Source: Anoplolepis gracilipes (lineage: Eukaryota > Arthropoda > Insecta > Hymenoptera > Formicidae). Taken from it: 64,000 bases of DNA. Below the pieces are notes generated by a model, which was given only the letters and a program-made list of their open reading frames with translations, had not been told where the DNA came from and ran no database searches. The DNA is taken from the NCBI RefSeq assembly GCF_047496725.1, contig NC_132975.1, forward strand, positions 8,258,501-8,322,500. Reading direction: 5' to 3'. A program made the translations under genes and the position numbers. Shown piece by piece: positions 1-11,179 of this stretch; positions within the stretch are counted from its first letter, which is position 1; each line of letters begins with the position of its first letter.

Positions 1-24
1 GTATTTGTGTGTTAATCATACGAA

Positions 25-57
25 CATGTGTGTGTATGTGTGTGCGTGTGTGCACGC
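25..57. repeat. Imperfect (GT)n microsatellite
   Basis: A run of about 33 bases of GT repeats interrupted by TA and GC steps at the left edge of the window. It is alternating purine-pyrimidine throughout. No gene signal is attached to it. Confidence 0.8.
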
Positions 58-1480
58 TTTCAAAGATCGAATCGCCGGGCCAACGAGATACAACTACATG
101 AGCAATAACGGTGCTTAATTTAAATATATTCCCTTAATCGTCTGCATTTATTTCATTATAATCCTACCGCGCGGACGGTATATCGCGCTATTTGCATTAA
201 TTGCTCGTATTACGTTTGTACTGCGAAGATATAAACCTTCGATCGAGCAAACATACTAGCGAATAGATAGCATCGATAGATGGATAAAAAAAATAAAAGA
301 GAAAGAAAAGAGATAATCGTGATTCCTTTATGCATATTTGCAACATGCAATTCGCGCCATAAGAATTCATGCTTATAATTGCTGTATTGAAATATTGAAG
401 CTATGAAATAAATCGATGATAATAATGGAAAAAAGTGTCAATGCTATATTTAATCGATATTTATATAAATATCTATATTAGTAAATTTAATCACAATTTT
501 TAAAATTTGAAAAAAAGAAGAGTGGGAAAGGAAGATATTGGAAAAAGAAATATGGATAATAATATTTAGTTTTAGATTTCAGTGGCGCGTGTCTTTATAT
601 AAATAGGTACATGAAAATTATAATACACAAAGTAACATTACCGGTTAAAAAAAATTAAATTAATGGAATCTTGTACCTTGGTGCGATATGCTCGTTTGTT
701 CACTCGTGATTCGCATTGAAGATGCGGGCATGTTGTACAGATTATAGAATAAGCTTTTGCATTCGAGGGATTTTGCTAATCCCTTCTCTATACGTAATTC
801 CATTATCGGGCATTTTCCTTATGCCGCGAGTATTGCGCGCACATCGGCAACCACGTACGATCTTTGATACTATGAACCTTCGAGAATAATCGTTACTATA
901 CAATCATGACGCTTGCAGGAAAACTATTAACTTGATAATGTGTACGATTTGTCATAAAGAATTATTTTAAATTGTTTTTATTTAATTAATAAATTTGTAT
1001 AAATTAATATTATCAAGTACGCAAAAGATTAAGATTACATTTGCAGAAATATTTTTTATCAAGAAAACAATATGATGATACTTTTCTATTTTGTAAATTA
1101 TAGGTCTGTCTTTTAATCATTTACAAATGTTGATTGAAAATTATATTCATATATTTCATAAAGTTTCTGGTTATACAAAATAAAATATTTTCTCCGCCAA
1201 GACAAACTTCGGTCACGCGTTTCGTGTACACAAATTATCGTGAATTCTCATGCTCTGACAGAAATTAGCTTGAATCTTTGAAAATAATTATCATTTTTTG
1301 AAGATTAATATCGAAAACAACCTCCTAAAAGCTAACGATATGACCGCAGTTTTAGAGGAAGGTTGAGTAAAATTCCTCTTTACGTTTCTCAGTCCATTAT
1401 AGGCGATAATAACATCCTCGGCTATACTCACAGCATTCGTACACGCGTGAAATATGAATACGTGCGTGCAGCAAGCCGGG
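58..1480. other. AT-rich stretch, no gene seen
   Basis: Mostly AT-rich sequence with short A and T runs. I see no open frame with coding character, no RNA gene and no clear repeat. The only longer frame, on - at 1291-1512, is short and has no recognisable domain. A GTGAGT-like donor on - near 1430 is not meaningful alone, because this hexamer occurs often by chance. Confidence 0.6.
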
Positions 1481-2110
1481 CCGCATGTTTCTGCAGTCAA
1501 CGTGCGCATCAACGTGGTGACACGTATCGAACACGTTGATTCTGCATAGCTAACATCTCACTCGCTTTGCCACATGAACGAAGGTGCGTGCATACCTGCC
1601 TGCACGTGAACGTACGCGTGTACGGGGCCCCGAGGGATCCGGGGTCCTTTCGGGGACCCTCTCTCTATGTGCGGCACCGGAATCGACTCGAATTAAAGGG
1701 GAACGACCGAGGAGTAGTGCCAACTTAATGAGGGACCACCTAACTTTAACTGTTTGTTTTTCAAGGGACCTCGTCAGAGAGAGAAAATACTCGGCCCCGG
1801 ACCCCGCAGAGAGATCTATATATATATATATATATATATACATACGTATGAGTGTACGTTCACGATCAGGCAAGTCCGTTTATGGCTTGTATTGCTAGCC
1901 CTATTGCCATAACTTCCGCGATTTGGGCGTGAAATTACACGCGCAGAAATCGGTACGAGAGGCTCGTCGATAGTTCGATGAAGGTGTTCGATCCCTTGCC
2001 TTCCTTCAGTCGTTGTCCTTTTTGTCCACGTTTCCATTCTGCTTTCGATCAGGCCCGATGCCGAGCAATTTGTTACGTTATCTGGGATGTGTGTGTGTGC
2101 GTGTGTGATT
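1480..2110. other. CpG-rich island with TA and GT microsatellites
   Basis: GC content rises and CpG is frequent, including a short GGGTCC/GGACCC hairpin near 1645-1665. A pure TA run covers about 1816-1840 and a GT run about 2088-2107. Frames are open on both strands here, which is expected where stop codons are rare and does not show coding. It could be a regulatory island. No exon or promoter can be assigned. Confidence 0.45.
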
Positions 2111-2220
2111 TACAACGTGATACACGCTGTTTTTCGCACCAGAGAAAATTGTTCGACTGATTTATTTCGATAGTACATTTTTAGACTTCTTTGTTTCAAG
2201 AAAATAATTATCAATGTATA

Positions 2221-2430
2221 TAAAATGTATTTCATTTGGATAAAAATAGAAACTGTCATAATTTATCAATTTTTATTTTATTATTTACAAAATTTTTAAA
2301 ATAAATATCTAAATCTTGACAATTAAAGAATTAAAATTTAGATATTTATTTTAAAAATAATGTAAATAATGAAATAAAAATTCATACGTTATGACAGTTT
2401 CTATTTTTATCTGAACAAAACATATTTTAA
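2221..2430. mobile_element. Palindromic MITE-like element, about 210 bp
   Basis: The left arm at about 2221-2314 and the right arm at about 2337-2429 are reverse complements over roughly 93 bases, with a spacer of about 22 bases. Shared blocks include ATAGAAACTGTCATAA near the outside and AAAATAAATATCTAAAT near the centre. There is no coding capacity. The whole unit would fold into one long hairpin, as short non-autonomous inverted-repeat transposons do. I see no certain target duplication, so the family is unassigned. Confidence 0.85.
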
Positions 2431-4025
2431 AATAAATATGCAATTGAATTGTCGTTCTCGGTGTACGTTAACTAGTAACTATTTTATATTGATTTCATAA
2501 TAAGCGATGTTCTCTAACAAAACGTTATCTGTTATAAACTCGATAGATATCTTTGAAAGCAAATAACTATATTTATATAAATATACACATGGCATTAATC
2601 TACCTTTCTTTAAAATATTATTTTCTATCTGCTATATATTACAACACGTATGTTCTGTCGAAAAAAAAAAAAATAAAAGATGTATAAAAGGTTTTCGCTG
2701 ACGCAAAACAGAGAGAATTATTTGATTGATATTTCGATATGTGAAAATTTAAACAGTGGAAGACAGTGCATAATAAACTTGGTCTGATAAAAGACGCGGA
2801 GGACGGTTTCGGCGACCGTGTGGAGGCTATGGGTCATTATTTATCGGAGGATGAGCTGTCGCCCTAAGGCGAAATTAAAATCCAAGAGTCTCCGATAAGG
2901 CGAAGAGACGATGGAACGCGAAGCAAAACAAAGAAACAGAGAGAGAGAGAGAGAAAGAAAGAGAAAGAGTCGCTCAAGCATATACGATAACGCGCTCTGT
3001 GAAAAATATGTACGTGGCACTCGACCACGATTTAATTTATCGTCGACAGGCGGTACAGAAAAAGGCGTAACGATACGATGAACATTGTGTTCATATTGCG
3101 TTGTTCATACCCGCTGCAGGCGACCGGCGACACTTTTGCGCGAGAAATTTTGCCGGAAGTATAAAAAGGAAAATCGGAAAATATGATTGATGAACATCCA
3201 AGATGGAGAATATCCACCTGTGCATTTATTATTACAAGGACATTTTCTTTCTCTCCTCTCTTTCCAGCTTATATTAATCACGCGTATACACATGTCTTCC
3301 TATGTATATGCGACTTTTTTTCATAATGCACATGTATCTTTTTACATTATCAATTTTTCATAAGCTAAAATTCGAATTTCCTTTCTACAATCTCGAAGCT
3401 TTCCTGCGTGCCTCATTGTCGAGATAATAGTAGTTTTTCCCTCAAGCAGAATATATATATTCTGCTTATTATATATCAACTCATACGCATACACGCATCT
3501 ACTTCTATTCTGCACACGCGTCTACTTCTACAATTTCTCGCAAGATTAAACTCGAATCTTCTCTCGATAGTCACGCACGATCGAGCGAAGCGCAGCGAAA
3601 CGTACGCGGGAGTGCTCCTTCAAACGAATATATTTCTATTAGCGTGTCCCGCGTGCCGTTCGAATCTTCTGCGAGCCGAAACATGAAATGTCACTTACTC
3701 GAACACATCGCTCAATACGTACAAGCCTCTCGGTCGATCGAAATACCTCGTGTCTAGCTCACAGTACGCGAATAGAACAGATTTATTATTGTGAAGATAC
3801 AGCATTATATATATAAGTTAAATTTCTATTATATACGAGTATTATAAATATGAAATCAGAATCGTGCAATTGCTTTTGTATTCTGATTCTGATTTAACGA
3901 TCTTTGATTATTTCACGATAAGTATCGTAACAAAAATTTAATATTGTCGTAAACGCCGGATTCTTATTCTGAGTCGTAAAAAAAGCGAACTGAATTTATA
4001 CTTCAATTTATATTTAAATAAATTG
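2431..4025. other. Mixed stretch with (GA)n and two perfect palindromes, no gene seen
   Basis: AT-rich sequence with a CpG-richer patch at 2790-2900, a GA-rich run at about 2939-2969 and another CpG-rich patch at 3520-3760. A 24 bp perfect palindrome lies at 3444-3467 (arms AAGCAGAATATA). A hairpin with 11 bp arms (AAATCAGAATC) lies at 3853-3895. A short stop-free stretch on + at about 2740-2870 has codon-like composition but no start or splice support. Confidence 0.5.
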
Positions 4026-4077
4026 AAGAGAAAAAGAGAGAGAGAGAGAGAGAGAGAGGAAGGGGAGGGGGGGGGGT
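4026..4077. repeat. (GA)n followed by G-rich tract
   Basis: A GA array of about 25 bases runs into a G-rich segment ending in ten consecutive G residues. The tract is pure purine on the + strand. Such tracts can adopt non-B structures and are prone to assembly error. Confidence 0.9.
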
Positions 4078-4089
4078 AATATTATAATC

Positions 4090-4500
4090 TCGCCGATGAA
4101 AAAGATTGCGTTATAAATTATTCGACGCGTCTGACCGGATTTAAAGCGAAGAGAAAGGGTTACCCCGACAAAAGCAGACGGATGATGGAAACGTTAACAA
4201 GGGTGCCTCTCTCCAATGTCACCGATTCGTCTCCTTGACGTTGCATTTTGCGAGAAAGGGCTGCGGACGATTCTCCTTTATGCGCGCCCGCCGTATCGTA
4301 CATTTTTATTAAGCCCGAATATAATTGACGCGAAATCTGAGATCGCCGCCGGCGTTTCATTGCCACACCTTTTCAGACTCACTGGCCTGTTTGAGACCAT
4401 ATGCCAAACTTGAATGACTTCGACTGACGAATCGTTGTCGCGAAATTTATTTTTAGAGCTTTCGCACCGGGCCAATTAAATTAATCGAACTTTCGGTCAT
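4090..4500. other. CpG-rich island
   Basis: A GC-richer block with frequent CG. Frames of 65-68 codons overlap on both strands, which argues that they are stop-poor composition rather than coding. No promoter or exon can be assigned. Confidence 0.4.
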
Positions 4501-4662
4501 GTATTTTGAGAATCTGTTACGTGTGAAGGAGAAGGAAGGGATTATTTAATTATTTAGAGGAAAACTTAATACATACGTGCTGTGCGTATCATACATACAT
4601 GCAAAAATCTTACAATTAAAATAAATATATGTGCTAATCTTTTTCCATAATTTTTTTTATAA

Positions 4663-5165
4663 TATACAGGGTGTCCTAGTAAAGGTGGGCAATCTCTCTC
4701 GTGGGCATGTAGAGCAAGTAAAAATAACTTCATAAGTTATTATAAAATTTTTTTCTATAATGCATTTCTACCGAGATATTTGTCTCTAAAGTTTAAATTT
4801 GAGAATTATTTTTCCAAAATAACTTTTACATTACTTTGTAGATTTTAATAATGTATAAGAACTTTTTTTATTATTAAGTAAAGAGCTTTAAAATAGTGTG
4901 ATAGATTTTTTGATATCATTTCGGAGAGCCAGAATCTCTCCGAGATGATATAAAAAATCTATCACATTATGATTTACAAAGTAATATAAAATATAAAAGT
5001 TATTTAAGAAAAATGATTCTTAAATTTAAACTTTAGAGACAAATATCTCGGTATTTAAATGCATTATAGAAAAATATTTTATAGTAACTTATGGAGTTAT
5101 TTTTACCTGCACGCTACATGCCCACGAGAGATTACCCACCTTTACCAGGACATCCTCCATGTATA
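4663..5165. mobile_element. Long-palindrome MITE with CAGGGTGTCC-type ends, about 500 bp
   Basis: The left half starts with TATACAGGGTGTCCTAGTAA. The right half, read in reverse complement, starts TATACATGGAGGATGTCCTG and then follows the left half closely (AAAGGTGGG, ATCTC, CGTGGGCATGTAG, GAGATATTTGTCTCTAAAG). Similarity continues to the centre, where a second perfect-looking hairpin with CGGAGAG/CTCTCCG ends lies around 4905-4965. Nothing is encoded. CAGGGTGTCC-like termini recur in arthropod DNA transposons, but I do not assign a superfamily. Confidence 0.9.
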
Positions 5166-5399
5166 AATTTTATATACACATATACACACATATATAAATA
5201 TACATAAATTTCTGCTTTCTTTCTTTCTCCCTTCCTTCTCTATTTCTCTCTTTCGTTCTCTCTATGTGTGTGTATTTATTTGGAACCTTTTGATGCCAAA
5301 GACGGTGCGATCAAAATTTAATTTTCGCAAATATGCGACAGCATGCATACAAGCGAACTGAGCGGGGAGATGAATAAAGTGGAGAGAAACATTATAGCA

Positions 5400-5686
5400 A
5401 CGCGTATATAGTTAACGTTGGCGAGGGGGGCGCGCGCGGAAGCGATTTTAATTAATATATACTTAATTAAGTCTCTCCCCGTCGAAGAGGCGTTGTCGCT
5501 GCGCTATGGGGTCGTTATCTATGCCATGCAGTGCGCGGGTGATTTACTAATAGAAACTGCGCAGGAATAGTTCGTCTAGTTAAGCCCCTTCGAATACACA
5601 TCGGTTTATTGTGCGTCCGGGCGATGCGGCACTGTGAAACACATCCGACCCTTTCCTTCCCTCTCCCCCTCTCCTTCGTCTCCCCG

Positions 5687-5749
<63 letters not shown>

Positions 5750-5860
5750 ACATATACGTAGCCTCCATTAAAGCCCCGCCGGTGTACTTTGCCGGCGAAC
5801 GCGTTCAAGCGAGACCGCGCTGATGTATCGATAATGCACATCCGCGAAGTCGCGATAAGA
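5400..5860. other. CpG-rich island interrupted by a (TA)n array
   Basis: GC-rich flanks lie on both sides of a TA array. A stop-free stretch on + from about 5425 to 5568 has codon-like composition but no ATG near its start and no clear splice sites. The frames on - read mainly through the TA repeat and are not credible genes. Confidence 0.4.
5688..5750. repeat. (TA)n microsatellite, about 60 bp
   Basis: Almost pure TA dinucleotides with one TTA interruption near 5739. It splits a CpG-rich block. Confidence 0.95.
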
Positions 5861-5869
5861 GCGATTTCT

Positions 5870-6848
5870 CTCTCTTGATTAATTCAATATCTTGACACGA
5901 GAGAACAACCGATGTCATAATATGAAGCGCATGAAAGAATATTCATTCTTTTACCTTTAAATCAGAAAACGTTGTTTCTTGATTCGAAATATTGATTTTC
6001 AAACCAAACTATTTCTCGAAATATCTCTCGTATTTGCTTTCTCTTACAATATGTGATTTGATTTTTTTTTCTTCAGTATGTTCATTGTTGATTATTTGAA
6101 AATTGTTAAGTATAGATCGAGCCTTATTAAATTCGCTCAAATTTGCAGCATTATTATCGATGTCGCGTATTTTTGTACGTACTATCGATAGTGAACTGCA
6201 TTCGTTTACACTTACGATTCAAGATGGTGTTCCCGAAAGTTTCGATAAGTGCCGGTCGATACGCGGGTTACCTCATGAATATATTCACAAACCAGACACA
6301 GGAATACGAGACAAAGATGTTAACTGGTGACTGGGGAAACGATTTCCTTTAAAGATCGTCTTGTTAGCGCGACAGCGTGCGGCGCCACAATGCCCACCTA
6401 TCGAAATCCCTTCGACTTTAATGTCTTCAGTTAACTGACCGTAAAAGAAATATGCGTCCACGTGCAAGAGGCGCTTCTTTTTAATGCAAAATAAGAATCA
6501 GCCATTAATATTATCGAGCGATAAGAATCCATTGCCTATCTATACGCTGCTTCATTTAAAAGAACTTTTAAATGATAATTCACTTTATGTAATGCTATGT
6601 TTTTGTATCAGAGAAGAATAATTATGAATAATTATAATTATTTGGAGGAGATAATTTGGACTAATTTGGAAATGGGGGTAATTTGAATTGCAAAATAACT
6701 TTAGAAGAATTCAACACATGATAATATTACTATATGTACCTTATATAAAAATAAAAAAATATATTAATATCTTATTTCTATATTCTTCTTATATTAATAG
6801 AATATAGAATTTATTAATAAAAAGAATTATATTAATCGAATTTTTTGT
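5870..6848. other. Stretch without recognisable gene
   Basis: AT-rich with a moderately GC-rich patch at 6160-6480. Overlapping frames of 60-75 codons on both strands have no recognisable motif. No RNA gene or repeat unit was found. Confidence 0.5.
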
Positions 6849-7480
6849 AAAATTTAGTAAGTAGTACAAGAGTAAGAGAGTTCTTTAACTAAAAGAAATT
6901 TGAATATTCCTAATTTTCTTTTTTCATTGGCGTTGTATAACTTTCAGCAAAAACAAAAAAAGTTGCCAGCAATTGCCGAATTACAACCGCGGATGACAGT
7001 CCGAGCAGAATTTTAACACATTATTTTGCATCGTAAATGCAACTGCCGTCGGAATTTTCGTAAATTCGGTAGCGCGACGTCGTGTGCAAACTGCATATGT
7101 GAGAGCGTGAATGCAATCGTCAGCGCGACGTAAACAACCGACAAGAGCACTAATTTTTAATTGGTCCATTATCGTAAACGATCGATAGATGTCAATTAAC
7201 CATAATTCTGTCAATCGTATTATTATTCCTCGCTGCTCGTTCGTGTTTTATTAATGCGAGAGATAGAGGAAAGGAGAAAAAGGGAAGAGGAAAATCACTC
7301 CTGTCGGTCCAACCTGAGCTTGATTTATTTTCGTCACAAATGTGCAACTGTATCGTTCGCTTTCATTGTCAGTACTATCTTGATTTGAAATCAATTACCC
7401 TCTTTTTTCCTCTTTTGCTTAAATATTCAAATTTCTTTTAGTTAAAGAACTCTCTTACTCCTGTACTACTTACGAAATTT
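6849..7480. repeat. Inverted duplication pair, 59 bp arms, 513 bp spacer
   Basis: The arm at about 6850-6908 and the arm at about 7422-7480 are reverse complements with only a few mismatches over some 59 bases. Both carry AGAGAGTTCTTTAACTAAAA. The spacer is ordinary mixed-composition DNA with a CpG-rich centre and encodes no recognisable transposase. A 77-codon frame on - at 6981-7214 has no motif. No flanking target duplication is evident. It is either a non-autonomous terminal-repeat element or a short segment flanked by inverted duplications from a rearrangement. Confidence 0.85.
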
Positions 7481-8239
7481 CTTCTATATCAAAAATTCAC
7501 TCCATCCGCCACGTGTTTTTGCTGACAATTGAAATCGTTTCCTGACGTCGACAGCATTAAAAAATGCTGCGTGTTAAACAGGCACAAACGGTGAAGAGGC
7601 GAACGGTTAAAAATAAACACGAGTCTACAAAAATTGTACGACACTCTTTAAAATATCACTCTTACACTTATATATTTTTATATTTATTTATAATATTTAT
7701 TTCAAATAACCAGTCATATATAAAGTTTACTCAAATAAAAATTTTTCAATTTAATACAAAGTATATATGATGAACGTTTCTTCGATAGTAAAGTTGTCGA
7801 TTGTCACTTTTTAATGATGCTATAACGATTCGGGAACAACAGGAAAATTATTTGTTTGGCTTCAAAACGATGTGATTATCTACTGCAGCTGCAGACATAG
7901 AACAATCTTAGCTTAGGTATTCGTCGAAATAACTGTTGATATCGAGTATTGGCTGATCGATCTTTTCTATTTCAGTAACATAATAATCAGTGACAGTTTG
8001 ATATCGACATCCGTTTCTTGAAATCATGGAACAATTAATATTAAGTAAGATCTTTTCAACGAGAATCTGATAAATGGTGTCAAATCAATTATGATGTCAC
8101 TTTATTATAAACGATATTTCTTTTTATTCTTATTAATTTTTTATAATCTTTAACCGTTGAACGAAATTTCCCGTTTAATGCTATCGTCAAGGAGCAATTA
8201 TTAAAATTGATAATATAATATAGTAATACATATATTTTC

Positions 8240-8248
<9 letters not shown>
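7481..8248. other. AT-rich stretch, no gene seen
   Basis: AT-rich sequence with scattered short open frames. The 68-codon frame on + at 7564-7770 becomes low-complexity after its first third. Nothing else is supported. Confidence 0.55.

Positions 8249-8279
<31 letters not shown>
8249..8279. repeat. (AT)n microsatellite
   Basis: About 31 bases of pure AT repeat inside an AT-rich block. Confidence 0.95.
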
Positions 8280-8285
<6 letters not shown>

Positions 8286-8537
8286 TAATAAATTTATCAA
8301 TATGAAAAAAAAAATTTTGTTCTATATCGAAACTTATTTATTTCATAAATAAATAATAATACATCATATTTGAGAAAATTGATCTCTTTTTCTTTATGAA
8401 AATTAAAATACTAATTGGAAAAATTAAAATTAAAATTCTTTTTATACAATAAATCTGAGATAAGTCATTTTAAAATAAATTGCAAAATGTAAAATTTATG
8501 ATCATAAATTCATGTATTTAAACTGTTGTAAGTATCG

Positions 8538-8790
8538 CGTAAATTTCAAAATTCCAAATTCATACTCATAAATTTACTTACTGAAATCTTTCCGGAAGTA
8601 ATAAATCTCAAGATGGGCCTATTAATCAGAGATATTATAGTAAAAACCTTTCTAGTATAATAAATCTCGCAGTCTTGAATTCGTGAACTTACCTATTTAA
8701 AAGCTCGTTAAATTATGATAAATCTGGAGGCTAAATTCACGAACTAGCAAACCTCTAGTAATTCACTAGTAACTAGAAATCTTTCCAATT
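8538..8790. repeat. Degenerate tandem repeat, about 55-60 bp period
   Basis: Phrases such as ATAATAAATCTC, CTTTCYRGWA and AATTCRYGAACT recur at spacings near 55-60 bases, for example at about 8600, 8657 and 8713, with a more diverged unit before them. Copies are well diverged, so this is an old tandem array. The exact boundaries are uncertain. Confidence 0.5.
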
Positions 8791-9006
8791 TTCAGTGTCT
8801 CGAATACAGGTATAAAACAAAGTTTTGAGTTGTCGACAGTACGATTTAAAAGAGTAACATTGTATGTCTTATGGAAGAGCATTCTTATCCGACTCTCTTT
8901 CATTGATATTTCTTTCCCGAACGTCGCTCTCAGGACGATAAAGTTTTATCGGTCCTGTTGTCAAGTCTCAAAACGGTACACGACTGCTTCACACTTGCAC
9001 ACACAT

Positions 9007-9011
<5 letters not shown>

Positions 9012-9086
<75 letters not shown>
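9012..9086. repeat. (CA)n microsatellite, about 75 bp
   Basis: Pure CA repeat from about 9015, preceded by a short CATA-interrupted part. The histidine-threonine frame across it is a low-complexity artefact. Confidence 0.97.
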
Positions 9087-9090
<4 letters not shown>

Positions 9091-9597
9091 CTCCAACGTT
9101 TCAATATTGACGCATCGTCGGTCATCCACATTATCAGACTGATCCTTTCTCACGTTCCTCAACTCTTCTGAAACTACCAGTTGCTAATTTCTTTTTTCGA
9201 ATGGACACGGGAATGTTATTTTTTAATCGTTAATATAATTAATACTATTATTCTTAACTTATTTTTCAAATTTTAGCGTTTACTTACTGTACATGCGCAC
9301 GCATTTAATTTGTAATATTATTTATTTGTTTAAATTCTGTCAGTTGTGTCAGTTATATTATTATGAATCACTCAGGATGTACAATTCATCATGAGATTTT
9401 CCTACTGAAGATAAAACATTACATGTTTTTTGAAATTTTTAGCAAAATCGAATATTTAATTTTATTTCATTTTATTTAAATATTATTCTATCACTTCATT
9501 GTTTTGTATCTATTGAGTTTTTTAAATAGTGAGTTCTACAAATTTTTGAAGTCGCTATTTATATAGTAGTATATTGTACTTTATATTGCATTTTATT
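9087..9597. other. AT-rich stretch, no gene seen
   Basis: AT-rich DNA between the CA array and the TTAA-flanked element. I see no frame, RNA gene or repeat in it. Confidence 0.6.
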
Positions 9598-9772
9598 TTA
9601 AGGAGAAACTGGATCAGCTATGTCAAAAGTTAATAAATTTAATACATTTTGAGATTCATAAATTTGGCATTACGCAAAGCACTTTTAGCATTTTAAATAT
9701 CAAATTTATGAATCTCAAAATGTATTAATTTAGTAACTTTTGACGTAGCTAATCTAGACAGTTTCTCCTTAA
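9598..9772. mobile_element. TTAA-flanked palindromic MITE, about 170 bp
   Basis: The unit is bounded by TTAA at 9598-9601 and 9769-9772. The ends are GGAGAAACTG and CAGTTTCTCC, and the arms share GTCAAAAGTTA and AATACATTTTGAGATTCATA. The two arms pair almost fully around a short loop that contains CAAAGCACTTTTAGC. TTAA duplication is the known target preference of piggyBac-type elements, but these ends do not start with the usual CC, so that link is inference. A second, incomplete copy lies at 16205. Confidence 0.85.
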
Positions 9773-10300
9773 ATTATATAGTAATACAACTTTAAAATGG
9801 AGTATAAAATATGGTAGCATATATCATGAATGTATACTTTATAAACCTGTTACAAGTTAATTCGCAAAAGTGAATTAACATTAAAATTCATGTTAATAAA
9901 CTATAAAAGCATTTTCTGTGGAATACTGTAAAAAGAAACATAAAAGACTTTAAAAGCTCATGCAAAATTCTAAGTTAGAAATCTTATATAAATATATAAT
10001 TTTAATTTATTTTTATTTTTGAGTTACAATCTTTACAAAAAATATACATACATAAAAAATATTAATTATTAGAATGAAAAATTGTAGTTACTATAATATT
10101 ATAGTTACTGATTTTATAAAATATTAAAAAATTGTAAATAACTATTGTTAAACAAAAATCTAGGTTTAGAATTATTACGCAAAAATATTTCTGATCAGTT
10201 TTCTATTGATATATAAATTTAATCATTTAATTTATTCATTACACTTTAATAGACATATATTTTCTAATTTGGCTACATATGTATATAATATAATATACTT

Positions 10301-10303
<3 letters not shown>
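9773..10303. other. AT-rich stretch, no gene seen
   Basis: Strongly AT-rich. A 16 bp palindrome ACTATAATATTATAGT lies near 10088-10105. No coding or RNA signal is visible. Confidence 0.55.

Positions 10304-10350
<47 letters not shown>
10304..10350. repeat. (TA)n microsatellite
   Basis: About 47 bases of pure TA repeat, continuing with interruptions to about 10361. Confidence 0.95.
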
Positions 10351-10357
<7 letters not shown>

Positions 10358-10539
10358 TATACAGTTCATATATTTTTCATGACACTTTATTTCAATGCTT
10401 AATATTGACGAATAAAAATGCAGGATATATATACATATGTAAGGAAATATATTATACTGATAAAAATAAATATAGGGAGAGAAAAATAAAAATAAGATAA
10501 AATTAAGAGATAAAATGAAGAGGAAGTATCAGGATGGAC

Positions 10540-10980
10540 ACTAATCGTGTCACATTCTCGATCCCTGTAATAATGCAACAGCCTCATTAATTCCGCTGTC
10601 TTCATAAGTATAAAGTATACGTGCCTATTGCTGGCACGCCTCTCTCGTCCGTCCCTCTTAGCTCTTGCCAGACCCCATAGAGACTTATGCGTATCAGCAT
10701 CTGTCGGTGCGCAGACCGGAAACGCGTCGTTTACGTGCCTGTCATACTCGTCATCGGACACAAAGCCCGCACGAAATAGTTTCAACCCTCCCTCCGTAAG
10801 TATACGAGACGATTCTCGCTATTGCATTTTTCTTGAGCCGTTCTTCTCCGCACTGGTAATGCGAGCCTCTCCAGGTTCGACAATGACGAAGGAAACCATA
10901 ATTGGCTCCTGGTAGCTATTCCCCCGACACGAGAGATACGGAAACTCGATCGTCAGCAAGTATATCGGGGTTCTCGATTT
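10540..10980. other. CpG-rich island with overlapping frames on both strands
   Basis: On - a frame is open from about 10820 down past 10540. Its first 80 or so residues (near VSDDEYDRHVNDAFPV) have mixed, protein-like composition before it runs into low-complexity sequence. On + a 95-codon frame overlaps at 10628-10915. Neither has a recognised domain, and I cannot find a convincing acceptor and donor around the - frame. It may be an exon of an unrecognised gene or a stop-poor regulatory island. I favour the second. Confidence 0.3.
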
Positions 10981-11127
10981 CTTCGCGTTCGACGATGTAA
11001 TTAGGCCTCCTAGGTTCAGCGCAGTTTCAGTTTCAACAAACGTCCTTTTTAAATTGCGAGAATGATCATTTCGTATTTTCTAAATTTATGTATCGTCATA
11101 AAATCTTCAGAAATAATTAAAATACAA

Positions 11128-11179
11128 ACTTATAATTGTTTTTATGTTATTTAACTTATAATTGTTTTTATGTAGAATT
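11128..11179. repeat. Tandem duplication, 2 x 26 bp
   Basis: Two adjacent copies share ACTTATAATTGTTTTTATGT and differ only near their 3' ends. Confidence 0.85.

Noticed and set aside
1291..1512. Open frame on - ending at GTGAGT near 1430
   Set aside because: GTGAGT and GTAAGT together should occur about sixty times on both strands by chance, so a lone hexamer next to a short frame is not evidence.
2740..2870. Stop-free stretch on + ending GHYLSEDELSP then TAA
   Set aside because: Composition is codon-like but there is no ATG near its start, no clear acceptor and no recognised homology.
3655..3670. GTTCGAATC word like a tRNA T-loop
   Set aside because: No matching acceptor stem, anticodon arm or D arm around it. 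Other TTCGA words (10876, 61945, 62967) failed the same test.
5515..5841. 108-codon frame on - rich in YIYIYI
   Set aside because: It reads straight through a TA microsatellite. Similar tyrosine/isoleucine frames at 1550 and 23512 were rejected for the same reason.
8830..9171. 113-codon frame with a histidine-threonine run
   Set aside because: The middle is a CA microsatellite, and the flanking parts show no domain.
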